The notes: generated from the sequence alone by a model not told the origin. DNA of 64,000 bases from Artemisia argyi (GCA_030686995.1 CM060708.1:181954115-182018114); one strand, 5' to 3'. Counted from the first letter of the stretch, positions 1 to 11,900 are shown. Numbers and translations: made by a program.

Positions 1-586
1 GGCTGATGTGTAACTTTTCCAAAGTTTAATTAAGGACTAAACTTGCCATGATTGAATACCCCAAGGACCAATAATAATACTTTCTCATTTTTAATATCCG
101 GGGATCAAAATTACCAATTCACCAAACTTTAGGGACTAAATATGCAATTTCACCAAACTTCACACCAAGGACCATTCCTGCAAAAGATTATTAGTACAAG
201 GACCAAAATTGATTTTTCTTAAAGTTTTTACATCCAGGGACCATTTATGTCAAATTCCAAAGTATAGGGACTAAACTTGTAATTTTGTGAAACTTTTCAC
301 CAAAGGACTAAATATGTAACTTTATGATTTAAAAGGACCTTTGATGACTTTTTCAAGTTTTTAGAATAACCAGGAACTAGTTTTGACAACTTTTAAAACT
401 TGAGGGACTGAAACTGCCAATTATGCAAACTTTGTACATTTTTCATCTGTTTTTGCATATTTTGCATTTGAAACATATAAAACACACTTCTAATATATTT
501 TAAGTATTTTGATGCATATTTGAGTGTTTTTGTATGTTTTGGCAGCTCAGATTGGTATAAAATGATGAGTATTTAGACACTCATCA
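1..586 (-). repeat. N1 copy A, left LTR (partial; window starts inside it)
   Basis: This is the U3 end of a long LTR read on the minus strand. It matches 49517-50102, the end of the left LTR of copy C, almost base for base. It ends ..ACTCATCA at 586, directly before the reverse complement of a PPT. The last 24 bases form a perfect stem (TGATGAGT at 563-570, ACTCATCA at 579-586) around an 8-base loop. The body consists of loosely repeated phrases such as AGGGACTAAA and AAGGACCA every 40 bases or so. Confidence 0.9.
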
Positions 587-1345
587 ATCCCCCACACTAA
601 ACTATTGCTAGTCCCTAGCAATCTTTTGAGAAAAACTTAATGGATTTGAAAAACTCTTTACCAAAAGCCATCACTTCTGGAGTAGCTAGATGTAAGAACT
701 GTGGCACATCTGATAACCGTGTGATTTTGAGCAAACCACCAGCTGTCAACGGATTTGATTAGTCTTTACCAAAAGTCGTTTGCTTCTGGACTAGCCAACT
801 CTTGATGGAATAGTCAACATCTTGGTGAGCTGATTACCAATTATGGATTTTCCACTGCCTTTACCACAAGCCATAATCTTGCGGGCTAGCCAACTCATTC
901 ACTTTTTAGGATATGGGGAGTTGAGGTACCATACAATTTTGGGCAAATTGCAAGCCATCAATGGGTTTGAGTTATTTTTACCAAGAACCGTTTGCTCCTG
1001 GATTAGCCAATCCTTATGTGGGTTAGACATGGCGGACTGATAACCATTTATTGCGTTCTAAGTGAGAAATTTTTTTAAATTTTGGGCTAAAATGGGGGTT
1101 CTTGATGGAACATGTGTTTAAATTCGTTAGAATAACGAATCTCCCCCCACACTTTGAACTGAATATTGTCTTCAATATTCAAAGTACCGGGTGTTAAACC
1201 AACACTTAGAACGTAAGAAGAAAATACTCTATAGCCTTTATTTAAATTTATGTACAAACATTTTTTTTTACAAGAGGATATATACATATATACAACATGT
1301 GAGTTAGTATTTCCCCCACACTTAGGGTGAAAACCCTAAGTAAAT
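587..1345 (-). promoter_or_regulatory. N1-A 3' noncoding block: PPT plus three purine-tract/stem-loop modules
   Basis: The PPT (C-rich on the plus strand, 588-593) abuts the LTR and is followed by the stem ATTGCTAG/CTAGCAAT (604-622). A second tract, CCCCCCACACTT (1143-1154), is followed by GAATATTG-tctt-CAATATTC (1161-1180). A third, CCCCCACACTT (1313-1323), overlaps ACTTAGGG-tgaaaa-CCCTAAGT (1320-1341). Between modules 1 and 2 (about 640-1010) lie four degenerate ~100-bp repeats of the phrase TTTACCAAAAGCC...TCTGGACTAGCC. A short T run is at 1261-1269. I see no real gene here; the small ORFs in the block are chance readings of the repeats. Confidence 0.7.
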
Positions 1346-1392
1346 GCTACTGTTTTTGATTACCGAGTCGCTAGCTTGACTCGACCCCGAAT

Positions 1393-3071
1393 TCATTTGT
1401 CCATGGGGAAGCATGATGTGGAAGAGATAATCTGCATCTGACTTTCATTCAAAATATTTGGATAAACATTTGAAGCACGTGAAAGTTCCACACCGATGAG
1501 ATAAGTACCCGGCTCATAATTTATAAATGAGAATGCCGGGATCAAAGATAATGTCTTCACTCCCGAAAGAGTGAAGAACAGGATAGGGAACAGAATATAT
1601 GAAGAAAAGGAAGAAAATCTAAAAATCATAACTAACTCTTCATCTTCAATAGGAGAATCCATTGTTTCATGAATCTCCTCTTTTAAGCTCCTTTGATCAA
1701 GACATATTATGGGTATGTCTAGATCAAAATAAAAGTTATCATACTCTGGAGGAGATATGATATGAGTGAGTTCACCGGAGAACTCCTCAAAGGCGAATGA
1801 TTCGTATTCGGGATTGAATTGAGTGAGTTCATTGGGGAACTCCTAAAAAATAAATGATTCATAAACGGGAAGAGAATTATAAGAATTAGAAGTGGTGATA
1901 CCACTTATCTTCTCTCCCGAAAGATCAAAAAATTGAACGTTTGCAATTCCGGAATAGAATCATTTATCAAAAGCTCACTATCCTTGATGGGGATAGGAGA
2001 TGAAATAGGCTTTTCATTAAAAGCCTCGATTCTAGAAATGAGAAGATTAACATTTAATAATGTAAGACGAAGAGATTCGTCTTGGGTTATTTCCTCATCA
2101 TTCTCTTCTTCTGAGTTGACAAGCTCAGAAGGTAATTCCTCCACATAACTTATGTCTCCACGAGATAAAGAATAGTTCTCATCAGAATTAAAGAACATCT
2201 CAATATGATCATTTGGGAAGACAAGAGGGGGAGGGATATCACACATATGTTCAAGAATTCCCTGTGACTCACTTGGGATTGAGACAAGGTTCTCAACACT
2301 AGACTTTATGAATTCGTCCGATTCCTTTTCAGGAACAGTGTCAAGATGCTCGTCCCCCATGCTTAGAGAGTGAGTGGGAACCTCGGGTGTGATAACATCA
2401 TACTTAGGGAGCTAAGAAGGACTAGCAGTAATGGGTTCTACAAGTTCCATTATTTCTACTGCTGGTGATTCAGTTATATTCTTTTCTCCCTATATTTCTA
2501 CTGAAGTAGCTTCAACTGAAGTTGAATCAAAAGGTTTCTCAGATAACTTTGGGATTGGAACAAGGTCAGTCATTTTAATCAATTCAGCTTTAGCTAACTC
2601 GTCCTGAGGAAGTGGTTGAGGGTTTGTGTACTGTGAAGGCTGGTTAAAACCAAATTCATGATTATTACAAGGAACCTGTTCATAGACAAACTGATTCCTA
2701 GTTTGACAATCAGAGCCATAGTGAGTGCCTCCACAGTACTCACAACAGTAAAACTGAGGTGGCTGTGAGCCATAAGTGCTGGAGTCATAATTGTTATCAG
2801 GAACCTGCTCATAGACAAGCGTGCTTCCTGATTGAAAATCAGAACTGTAGTGTGAACCACCACAATACTCACAACAGTTAAACTGCTGAGTCTCATGGTG
2901 TGGAAGCTGGTGGAATGAATCAGTCATGTCAGGGTAGGAATAGGGATTCTGGTTATAGACAGACCCGTTTCCTGACTCTACCATGCCACAACTAGGGCAA
3001 TTACCACCATTATAAGGACTACCACACCATTGACAGACAAGAGGGTGAGAATAAGACATAGAAAGAATCAA
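1393..3071 (-). pseudogene. Decayed N1 protein with CEYCGG-type zinc knuckles
   Basis: The best-preserved part is residues 1-193 (3071 to 2490). It has an N-terminal CQWC...CPSC pair and two knuckle-like repeats, CEYCGGSHYSSDF (terminal Cys lost to Phe) and CEYCGGTHYGSDC (intact C-C-H-C). The same frame runs through two stops (at 2490 and about 2412) into an acidic stretch starting MGDEHLDTVPEKESDEF (2360-1905). A frameshift in a T run follows. The tail ends NESQMQIISSTSCFPMDK at 1393, after at least one further frameshift. In copy A an extra TAG (near 1845) replaces a GAG seen in copy C. The order and wording match a protein family I recall from Tanacetum and Artemisia. Knuckles of this form resemble the CETCGGPH knuckle of AT2 gag, so nucleic-acid binding is a reasonable inference. 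No polymerase domain is present. Confidence 0.75.
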
Positions 3072-3331
3072 AGGGTTTTGGAGATGAGAAATGAAGAATC
3101 AAATAGGTAGGAGTGAAAAGGTGAATATTTTTGGTATTTTTGAAAATTTTTGTAGTACTAATAAGAAGGAAAATATTTTTGGTTTTTTGCGTTCGTTGAA
3201 AACTGATTTTAAAAAGTTTTCGGGAACAGTTTTGTTTATATATTATAATAATATGAATAAGGATGGATAAATATACAATGAGCGTGTATTCAGGTTCACT
3301 AATACGCAAAATTGTTTAGAATAAGTGCACA

Positions 3332-3352
3332 ACCTCCCCGGCAGCGGCGCTA
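3332..3352 (-). other. Primer binding site, Asp-tRNA type with one mismatch
   Basis: On the minus strand it reads TAGCGCCGCTGCCGGGGAGG, five bases inside the right LTR. AT2 elements have TGGCGCC here, which pairs with a tRNA 3'-CCA end. The second base is A instead of G in both N1 copies. Assignment to Asp tRNA follows the usual Athila PBS and is from memory. Confidence 0.75.
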
Positions 3353-3357
3353 AATTT

Positions 3358-6300
3358 TGATTCACCTCAAACGGTCAGATAATTATTGGTCAACCACTTG
3401 TGAATGGTCAACTATAATAGTCAAACAGCTTAGGCAAATGCTCTCCGTGGAATACAGTGTTTTCCCGGGTCTTAATGTCCCAACGAGGTGTGCGATGTCT
3501 TATTAAAAACAAATTTGTGATCGAGTGAATGTGAACAGGAAAGGTATAAATGTGTGTGTGAGTGATTAGTCTAAGGTTTTATAAAATAAAATGACTTAAA
3601 TAAACTATATTAACGATTACGTGAAACCTAGATATCTAAAACGTATAAACATAAACTAAATTAAAAATCAAACGCGACTGCGTACTGAGAAAAAGGTGAG
3701 TTTTAAGAAAAATAAACTACAAGGGTTAAAAATGAAAATTCGATAAACTTAAACTTAAAATAAAATTAAATTAAAAAGAAAACTATTTTTTAGATTATTT
3801 TATTATTTATTATTAATTATTTAATTAAAAACTATTTAACTATAAAAATAATTTCTAAAACTTAAAATGAACTTGAAGAAAGTATAAAAATTAAAAATAA
3901 ATATTTTTGTCTTTTTATGGATTTTTTTATTAATTAGAAACTAATTATCTTAATTAAACTATTTAAATTAATTTAAATTATTAATAATACTAAAATGACT
4001 TAGAAAATTATGAAAAAATTTATAAAACTAATTTATAACATTTAAAAGCTAGGAAAAATATAAAAACTAGGTATTACCTTATAAAAATTAATTATGCTAT
4101 TTATAACTTAATTATTTATTAATTATTAATAAAACTAATTTTAATTCTAATAAATACTAAGTTACAAAATAAAAATCTGAGAAAATTATAAAAATTACTT
4201 TAACCTAAAAGGAAATTAATAAAAATATAAAAACACAACTTACTTAATAAAAATCTAAAAATGAAAATTAAAATTAAATTATATTAAATAGAAACTATCA
4301 CTTATTTTTATATTGTCTTTTCTGGATTTTTCTTTTATAAACCTATATTATACCTAAAAATAGACAACTTTTGTAAAAACAACTATTTAATAAGCTAATA
4401 ATAAGCACTGTGGGGGCTTATTACCTCCACAGTTGACTTTGTTTGGCTGAATAAGCAGATAAGCTCAACTGAGCTTATGTGGGACCCACTATGTATTATT
4501 CTAATCTAAATAAGTATATTGGACTTGTCTAAGCTAAAATTTGCCAAATAAGCTCAGTAGATAAGCTGATAAGCAAAAATAAGCTATTCCAAAAACTCAA
4601 AAGCAACACAGAATAGGGACAAACTTTTGGGTCTGATTCAGGTGGGGTCCACAATGATTCAGGTCAAACAAAAGGTCAACTCTAAGAGTCTGGTAGGAGG
4701 GGGTTGTAAGAACCTAAGTTGGATGTGTGGGGCCCACTCGGGTGGTCACAAATCACCACCAAAGTGGTGGTGATGGACTGAGTATCTGGTGCAGGGGAAG
4801 TGTCTTCCCTGCAAGTGAGTTTGAGGGTGAGTGAGGCCCAGGGTAAAAATCCTAAAAATATAACAACTATGGGAAATTGAAGTTGAGATGGTAGACTATG
4901 ATTACAACAAGTTTCAAACTCTAAATCACAACAAAAAATTCTATAAAAATCTGGCTAGTTTAGGAAAATTTTGAGAGATGCAATTTTGACTTTTGATGAA
5001 ACTTAGCTAGTTTGACTTATATGAAATTTGATCCTTCTAAACTAACTGAGAATGAAATTATGTGATATACTAAGACTAATTTATGCAATTACAACAAAAG
5101 ATAAGCATATATGGCAGATTTGGGAGTGTCAATCCCAAACAGTTAACTGCTTATGGTATGTGAATGGTGATTTTGACTTTCTACACTAGACTTACCAAAT
5201 TTTATTACTTGCCTAACTGACTTAGACCTAATATAACTTGTGCACACAGAAAATACTAACAAACAAACCCTGGAACACAGGGTAACAGGCTAATCCAAAC
5301 ACCCTAGTATGTGACAGATTTCAAGGTAAATCAAAGCTAAAGCTTGTATAGATTAAACTGAGACTTAAACTAAATTTAATAAGCTAAAACAAACATGAAT
5401 AAACAACAATTAAGCTATAATAAGTATACCTATAGTAATATAACAAAAACCATAAGAGTAACTTACAAATGGATCCAACTATGAACTGAGAAACCAAGAA
5501 CCATGAACTGAGAATCAACCTAACAGCTTCCCAAAAAGCTACTAAACCATATCAATCCAGAATTCACCATTCTCCCATCTTGATTCTTCATTAACTAAGA
5601 TTTTTTATTTTATTTCTATTTTTCTTTTATTTTTCTTATTTTTAGTAACTGAGTGAAAACAGATCTTAAAAACTATTCAAAACTTTGTCAGAGCTTTGTG
5701 TGAGCTTATGAATGCTTATAGGAACATGAAAAAACAACACTTAACAATCTTAATTGAATTTGTCAAATTCACTTAAAATAGCTAGATATGAATTTAAGGA
5801 ACAATACTGGAATTAAAGGTTTAAAAGAGCTTGAATTACATTAAAGTAACTGAGTTAAACAAGATTTAACTTAAAATTACAACTGAAATAAGGATTACAC
5901 TACCTACGATTTAATTAAACTAAAACTACTCTAATACTTCATCTCTTCTGCATCTATTTTGCTTTATAGATACTTTCTTAGTTTGTGGGACCCACAGAGG
6001 CATTTCCCACCAACCCTTAGCCCTTGGATTAGTCAAACTCATATCCACCGTTTAAATTAAAAACTTGGCGCCAAAGTCTTGGGACAACTGTGGATAGCGT
6101 GGAGAGGTTTTTAAGGGTTTAATTGAGTTTCGAATGTTGTGGTGAGGTGGAGGTGATGAGGTGGTGGTAGCAGGTGGCAAAACCACCTGCTATGGTGACT
6201 CAGGTGGTGGTGTGAGGGAGATGGAGGGAAAAACTAAACCAGGGTGGTTTGTTTGACTTTTTTAGTTTGATCCCGGTTTTTAATACTTAAAGGGTGGGCT

Positions 6301-6725
6301 TGGAAGGGAATTGGGCCAGGTGTGTGTGGGCTGGGTGGATTATTATTTGGATTGGATTTGGTGGATAAATAATAATAAGGTCCATTTGGTTTTTTAGTTA
6401 ATAAATCACAAGGACCAAATTTGTAAATTGCTGAAAGTTTAGGGGGCTGATGTGTAACTTTTCCAAAGTTTAATTAAGGACTAAACTTGCCATGATTGAA
6501 TACCCCAAGGACCAATAATAATACTTTCTCATTTTTAATATCCGGGGATCAAAATTACCAATTCACCAAACTTCAGGGACTAAATATGCAATTTCACCAA
6601 ACTTCACACCAAGGACCATTCCTGCAAAAGATTATTAGTACAAGGACCAAAATTGATTTTTCTCAAAGTTTTTACATCCCAGGGACCATTTATGTCAAAT
6701 TCCAAAGTATAGGGACTAAACTTGT
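3358..6725 (-). repeat. N1-A right LTR, truncated
   Basis: It starts TGATTCACCTC after the PBS and matches the right LTR of copy C (52881-56248), then stops at the TTGT junction and lacks the last 306 bp. It is A/T-rich with a region (4380-4600) full of AATAAGC/GCTTATT words and an imperfect palindrome around CACTGTGGGGG...CCTCCACAG (4405-4435). A 9-bp stem AGCAGGTGG-caaaa-CCACCTGCT lies at 6169-6191. No gene is seen; the ORF-like stretches are short and unconserved. Confidence 0.9.
5961..6075 (-). promoter_or_regulatory. N1-A LTR promoter: TATA box with upstream E2F-like palindrome
   Basis: Read on the minus strand, TTTGGCGCCAA (6065-6075) lies about 100 bp upstream of CTATAAAGC (5961-5969). 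TTTGGCGC fits the E2F consensus TTTSGCGC. The same pair at the same spacing occurs in all five LTR copies that contain this part. Promoter use is inferred from position. Confidence 0.55.
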
Positions 6726-8003
6726 TATAGTAAATGGTCCAGACCAACGGGTTTTTAGTTTTCCCGAGAAAATTTTTAATCTTGAATTGAAAAGAAGAAC
6801 TCTGTCACCAACGTTGAAAACGCGGTTCTTGATTTTAGAGTCATGTATCTTCTTAGTCTTTTCTTTATAGATTAAAGAATTTTCGTAAGCTTGATCACGT
6901 AATTCATTTAGTTCGTTTAGTTGAACTTTACGGTGATCACCCGCTGTCTGAAGGTCGAAATTTGCATGTTTTAAGGCCCAATAGGCCTTATGTTCTAATT
7001 CGATCGGAAGATGACATGCTTTCCCGTACACTAGCTTATATGGAGTACACCCGATGGGTGTTTTGTAAGCAGTGCGGAAAGCCCATAATGCATCGTCCAG
7101 CTTATCCGACCAAGAGGCACGATTTTCACCAACCGTCCTCTCGAGAATTCTCTTAATACCCCGATTTGAGACCTCCACCTGCCCACTTGTTTGGGGGTGG
7201 TACGCTGTAGAAAGACGGTGAGTTACATCATATTTCAGCATTACTCTCGCAAATTGTTCATTGCAAAAGTGAGTACCACGATCACTGATAATGGCACGAG
7301 GAGTCCCGAATCTGGCAAAGAGAGATTTTAAAAATTTAACAACTACTCGGGCATCATTGGTGGGTAAGATTTTTGCCTCAACCCATTTTGACAGATAGTC
7401 GACAACCACGAGTATATACTTATTCCCTCGTGAAGACGGGAATGGCCCCATAAAATCAATGCCCCACATATCAAATATTTCACAGACTTGGATGGCGTTT
7501 TGCGGCATCTCATTCTTTTTGGAAATATTCCCGTGACGCTGGCAAGCCTCACAGGTTTTGATAAGTTCATGGGCGTCTTTATAGATCGTGGGCCAAAAGA
7601 ATCCTGAATCAAACACCTTTTTGGCGGTGTAATTTGGGTTATGATGTCCCCCCGTGGGTCCATCATGACAAGCTTTAAGAATTTCCATGGCTTCTTGGCC
7701 ATGGACACACCGTCGGATGACTTGATCCGCACATATTTTGAACAAGTAGGGGTCGTCACAGAAGTAATGTTTTACATCTTTAAAGAATTTTCTTTTCTGT
7801 TGGGACGACATCCCTTTCACAACAAAATTTCCCGCACGGTAATTTTCAAAGTCGGCAAACCATGGGGTGGTGGCATTATCCCGGTTAGAGATTAGATTTA
7901 GAGTCTCCAGAGGAAAAGTTTCATTTATTTCTTTTCTCTCGAGAATATCCTGATGAGGATTTTCTAACTGGGACAAGTGATCAGCAGCAAGGTTCTCTGC
8001 TCC
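6722..8003 (-). pseudogene. pol: Integrase portion of AT2-B1 pol (C-terminus cut off)
   Basis: This segment inserts cDNA copies into host DNA. The zinc-binding HHCC region (HDGPTGGHH...CEACQ) comes first, then the catalytic core with its three acidic residues in [18 protein letters not shown] and [16 protein letters not shown]-terminal [12 protein letters not shown]...GPF motif follows. The MPQNAIQ...[20 protein letters not shown] stretch is typical of the Athila lineage. The last ~45 codons present in B2 are missing: the reading frame runs into N1 LTR sequence at 6722. Upstream it is out of frame with RNase H because of a seven-A run (8004-8010). Confidence 0.9.
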
Positions 8004-8919
8004 TTTTTTTATCTCTTATGAGAATATCGAATTCCTGGAGGAGCAGGACCCAACGGAGTAGTCTTGGCTTTGCATCCTGTTTAGTGAACAGGTATTTCAG
8101 AGCCGAATGATCCGTATACACCACGCTTTTGTTTAAGATTAAGTAAGACCGAAATTTTTCAAAGGCATATACCACAGCTAATAATTCTTTTTCTGTGGTG
8201 GTATAGTGTGTTTGAGCCTCATTCATGGTCTTACTTGCGTAGTGTATTGGCTGGAAATGTTTGGTTTTGCGTTGCCCCAGAACTGCACCAATAGCATAAT
8301 CGCTAGCATCGCACATAAGTTCAAAGGGTAAGTCCCAGTCGGGGGCAACAAGGATTGGTGCCTCAGTAAGCCTTTTCTTTAAAATTTCAAAAGCTTCGAT
8401 GCACTCTGGTGAGAAGATAAAAGGAGCATCCTTTCCAAGAAGATGAGTCATGGGCCGGGCTATTTTGGAGAAATCTTGTATGAATCTCCGATAGAACCCG
8501 GCATGGCTGAGAAAAGTCCTTATTCCTTTAACAGTGGTGGGATGAGGCAGTTTAGCAATAACATCAATTTTGGCCTTATCGACCTCAATCCCACTTTTTG
8601 AAATTTTATGGTCGAGGACAATGCCCTCTTTAACCATAAAATGGCTCTTCTCCCAGTTTAGACAAAGATTAGTGTTTTCACAACGTTGAAGCATTTTTTC
8701 TAAATGGGAGAGGCGTGAGTCGAAAGAATTCCCGATGGCTGAGAAGTCATCCATGAATACCTCCATGGTTTTTCCAATCATGTCGTGGAAAATAGCCATC
8801 ATGCACCTTTGGAAAGTGCCCGGAGCATTGCATAACCCAAAAGGCATGCGACGATAGGCAAATATTCCGTAAGGGCATGTGAAGGTAGTTTTATCTTGAT
8901 CCTTTGGATCAATGGGAAT
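8004..8919 (-). pseudogene. pol: Reverse transcriptase and RNase H portion of AT2-B1 pol
   Basis: The middle of the polyprotein. The RT fingers/palm segment begins just after an in-frame stop and carries [13 protein letters not shown] and the catalytic box FMDDF (near 8750). The Ty3-type RNase H follows with [30 protein letters not shown] and [11 protein letters not shown], which hold its acidic residues. It ends in a frameshift: the A run at 8004-8010 has seven A where six would keep [15 protein letters not shown] in frame. The stop and the frameshift are both present in B2. Confidence 0.9.
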
Positions 8920-11900
8920 TTAGAAGTAACCTGAGAAGCCGTCGATGAAACAATAATACTCATTTCCTGCAAGTCTTTCGAGCATTTGATCCATGAAGGG
9001 CAGAGGAAAGTGGTCTTTGCGGGTGGCTTCGTTAAGCTTTCTGTAATTAATACATACTCGCCACCCTGTAACCAAACGAGTTGGTATCAACTCGTTGTCC
9101 TCATTTGTGATAACCGTAATGCCGCCCTTCTTTGGAACACAATGAATTGGGCTAACCCAAGGACTATCAGATATAGGGTAAATCAATCCCGCATCAAGAA
9201 GTTTGATAACTTCAGCTTTTATAACTTCGTGGATTTTTGGATTTACCCTTCTTTGATGCTGCACGGTAGGTTTAAAGTCCTCTTCCATTAGGATTTTGTG
9301 TGTACAAAAATCCGGGTTCATACCCTTTATGTCTGAGAGCTTCCAAGCAATTGCTTGCTTGTGGGACTTTAAAACCTTAAGCAGCGCAGTTTTCTCCTCA
9401 TCCTTTAAGTCTTTTGCAATAATGACTGGTAACTTATCGTCATCTTCCAAGAATGCATATTCTAGATGAGGAGGCAGGTCCTTAAGTTCAACCTCGGGGA
9501 AGTCATCATTTTTCTCAACATATTTGACTTCCACCTTATGAAGTTGTGGAGGTAGAACAGGAATGGGAGAAGGATCATTGTTCAATAACTTCTCAAGGAG
9601 AAGTATATCCCCCTCCGGGTCAATCTCTTGGTTATCAATTCCTTCGGAAACTGAATCACTTTGGAGAAAGGCCTCTAATTCCTCAAGGAGAAAATCACTT
9701 CCCTCAAACGGAGTGAGGGAAGGAGAAGAATTAGCGATTATGGGATCAGAAGAAGTAGTGGGATTGCCACTCGGAAAATTATCAGCGAAACCAAGGAATT
9801 CTTGAGCATACTCCTCGGATGCAATGTCAATGACATCAATTCGGTTGACCGAATCAGCATTATAATTCGAGGAGTATCTCGAGGTTTGATCAAGGTTGAA
9901 CGTTATCGCTTCATTGCCAACTCGTAACATGATTTCCTCATCGAAAACATCGATTAATGCACGTCCCGTCCTTAAGAATCCCCTCCCAAGAATGAGAGGA
10001 ACTCTTGGATCTGCATCGAAATCAACAACGACAAAGTCTGCCGGAAAATTGAACTGTCCCACTCTCACAAATACGTCCTCGGCAATACCGAGGGGACGTG
10101 AAATTGAACGGTCTGCAAGCTCGAGAGTCATGCATGTGGGACTAAGTGCCTGAAGAGAGAGCTTTTTCCAAACTGAGTGTGGCATTAAGTTGATGCTTGC
10201 ACCAAGATCGGCCAAGGCAAAACATTCAACGATACCCGGGAAAGTACATAGTATTAGAAATCTCCCGGGGTCTCCTAGCTTTTCGGGAAGCTGTTTCAAC
10301 AGAACCGCAGAGCAGTTCTCATTGAGTGGAGTTCGTGCCATCTCAAACATTTTTTCTTTATTGCTCAACAGGTTTTTGATTGTCGATGTGAATTTGGGCA
10401 TAAAAAGAAGAGCATCCGCGAAACTAATATCGAAGTGTAGTTCTTGGAAAATCTGGAAGAATTTTTCCATCTGATGATTAGCTTTGTCATGGAGCTTTTG
10501 GTCTTGCAATCGTGAGGGATATGGAATTGTTGTTTTTGGTTTGGCTTTTGGATATTCAACAGGTCCTTTGGTAGTTTCAAACACGACTCTTTTAGGAGGA
10601 GTCGGGACCGGGATAACTGGAGGAGGGATGTAATTAGTACCTCCGTTATTATTAGGAAGTACCGTATCCGTAGTATCCTCAGTTTCACATTCCTCTACAG
10701 GGATAGGAGATGAGGTAGAGGTAGCTGTAGGTCCTTGGTAAGAAACTCCACTTCTTGTGGTGATCGCCTTTACATCGCCCCTCGGATTAGCGATCGTGTT
10801 GCTAGGTAAAGTTGTACCTGAGCCCGAGGGTCGATCATTTAAAGGCTTCTGGAAATTAGACATTTGACTAACCAGCATTCTGTTCAGTTCTTCTTGGGAT
10901 TTCATAAACTGTTTTAATAACTCATCATGTGATGGTCCAGTTGGAACAATGGCTTGATTTTGGTTTGGAAAATTTTGAGCCCGATTGTTCTGGAAATTCC
11001 CATGTTGCTGATTGTTGTTACCTTGGAAGTGGTTTTGTTGTTGAAAATTACCCTGTAGGTAATTGTTCTGACCTTGATTACGGTTATAGTTCCCTTGGTT
11101 CTGATTTTGGTGAACCCGGTTTTGACCAGAGTTGAAATTACCTTGGTTGTTATAACCTTGGTTCATTCGGTTCTGGTTCTGATTCTGGTTAAAATTCTGG
11201 TTCCTGTTTTGAGGCTGATTAAACCCTGGTGGTCCAATATAGTTATTAGATCGATGGCTCAAAAGGTTTCGATCCCCTTGCGGTTGGTAAGAATTACCTC
11301 CCGTGTTATAGGAACCTTGAGCTGCGGATACGTTTTCACGAGCAAAGCCACCGGAGGCTGGGCACTCTGTGTACGTATGTGGACCACCGCAAGTTTCACA
11401 ACTTGGGTTAACAGTTTTGATCTGATTAGGATTATTCTGATGGATACGCAAAAATGCTGTAGACAAATCATCCAGCCTTTTAGCTAGGATTGATATTTCA
11501 TTGCTTGCCGGAGTGTCTGACTTAAATGAGTCGTTCCTCTCAACAGAGGAGTCCCAAAAATTTTGATGGGCAGTCATGTTTTCGATTAAGTCATAGCACT
11601 CTTCAGGGGTTCTTTTCATAAAGGTGCCCCCAGCAGCAGCATTGATGGTGTCACGATGACGGAGTGTCAAACCATTATAAAAGGTATCAATAATGGTGAC
11701 AAGAAGCATGTTGTGATTAGGACACTTATCAATAGCAAGTTTGTAGCGTTCCCATGCCTCAAATAAGGACTCTTCGGGAAGCTGTCTGAAGTTGCTGATG
11801 TCATTCCTCAGCTTTGTGACCTTAGATGGTGAAAAGTATTTGGCCAGAAATTTAGTGATCATCTCATCAAAAGTGTGGATCGAATTCTTTGGAAGTCGAT

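Noticed and set aside
843..1040. Plus-strand ORFs of 65 aa (843-1040, 17776-17973, 50359-50556)
   Set aside because: They are conserved only because the degenerate noncoding repeats are conserved. They lie antisense in the 3' noncoding block of N1/AT2 and look like no protein.
9563..11487. Many plus-strand ORFs opposite AT2 gag (9563-11487 and 21535-23459)
   Set aside because: Shadows of the minus-strand gag-pol frame. The long ones come from antisense reading of the Asn/Gln-rich gag tail.
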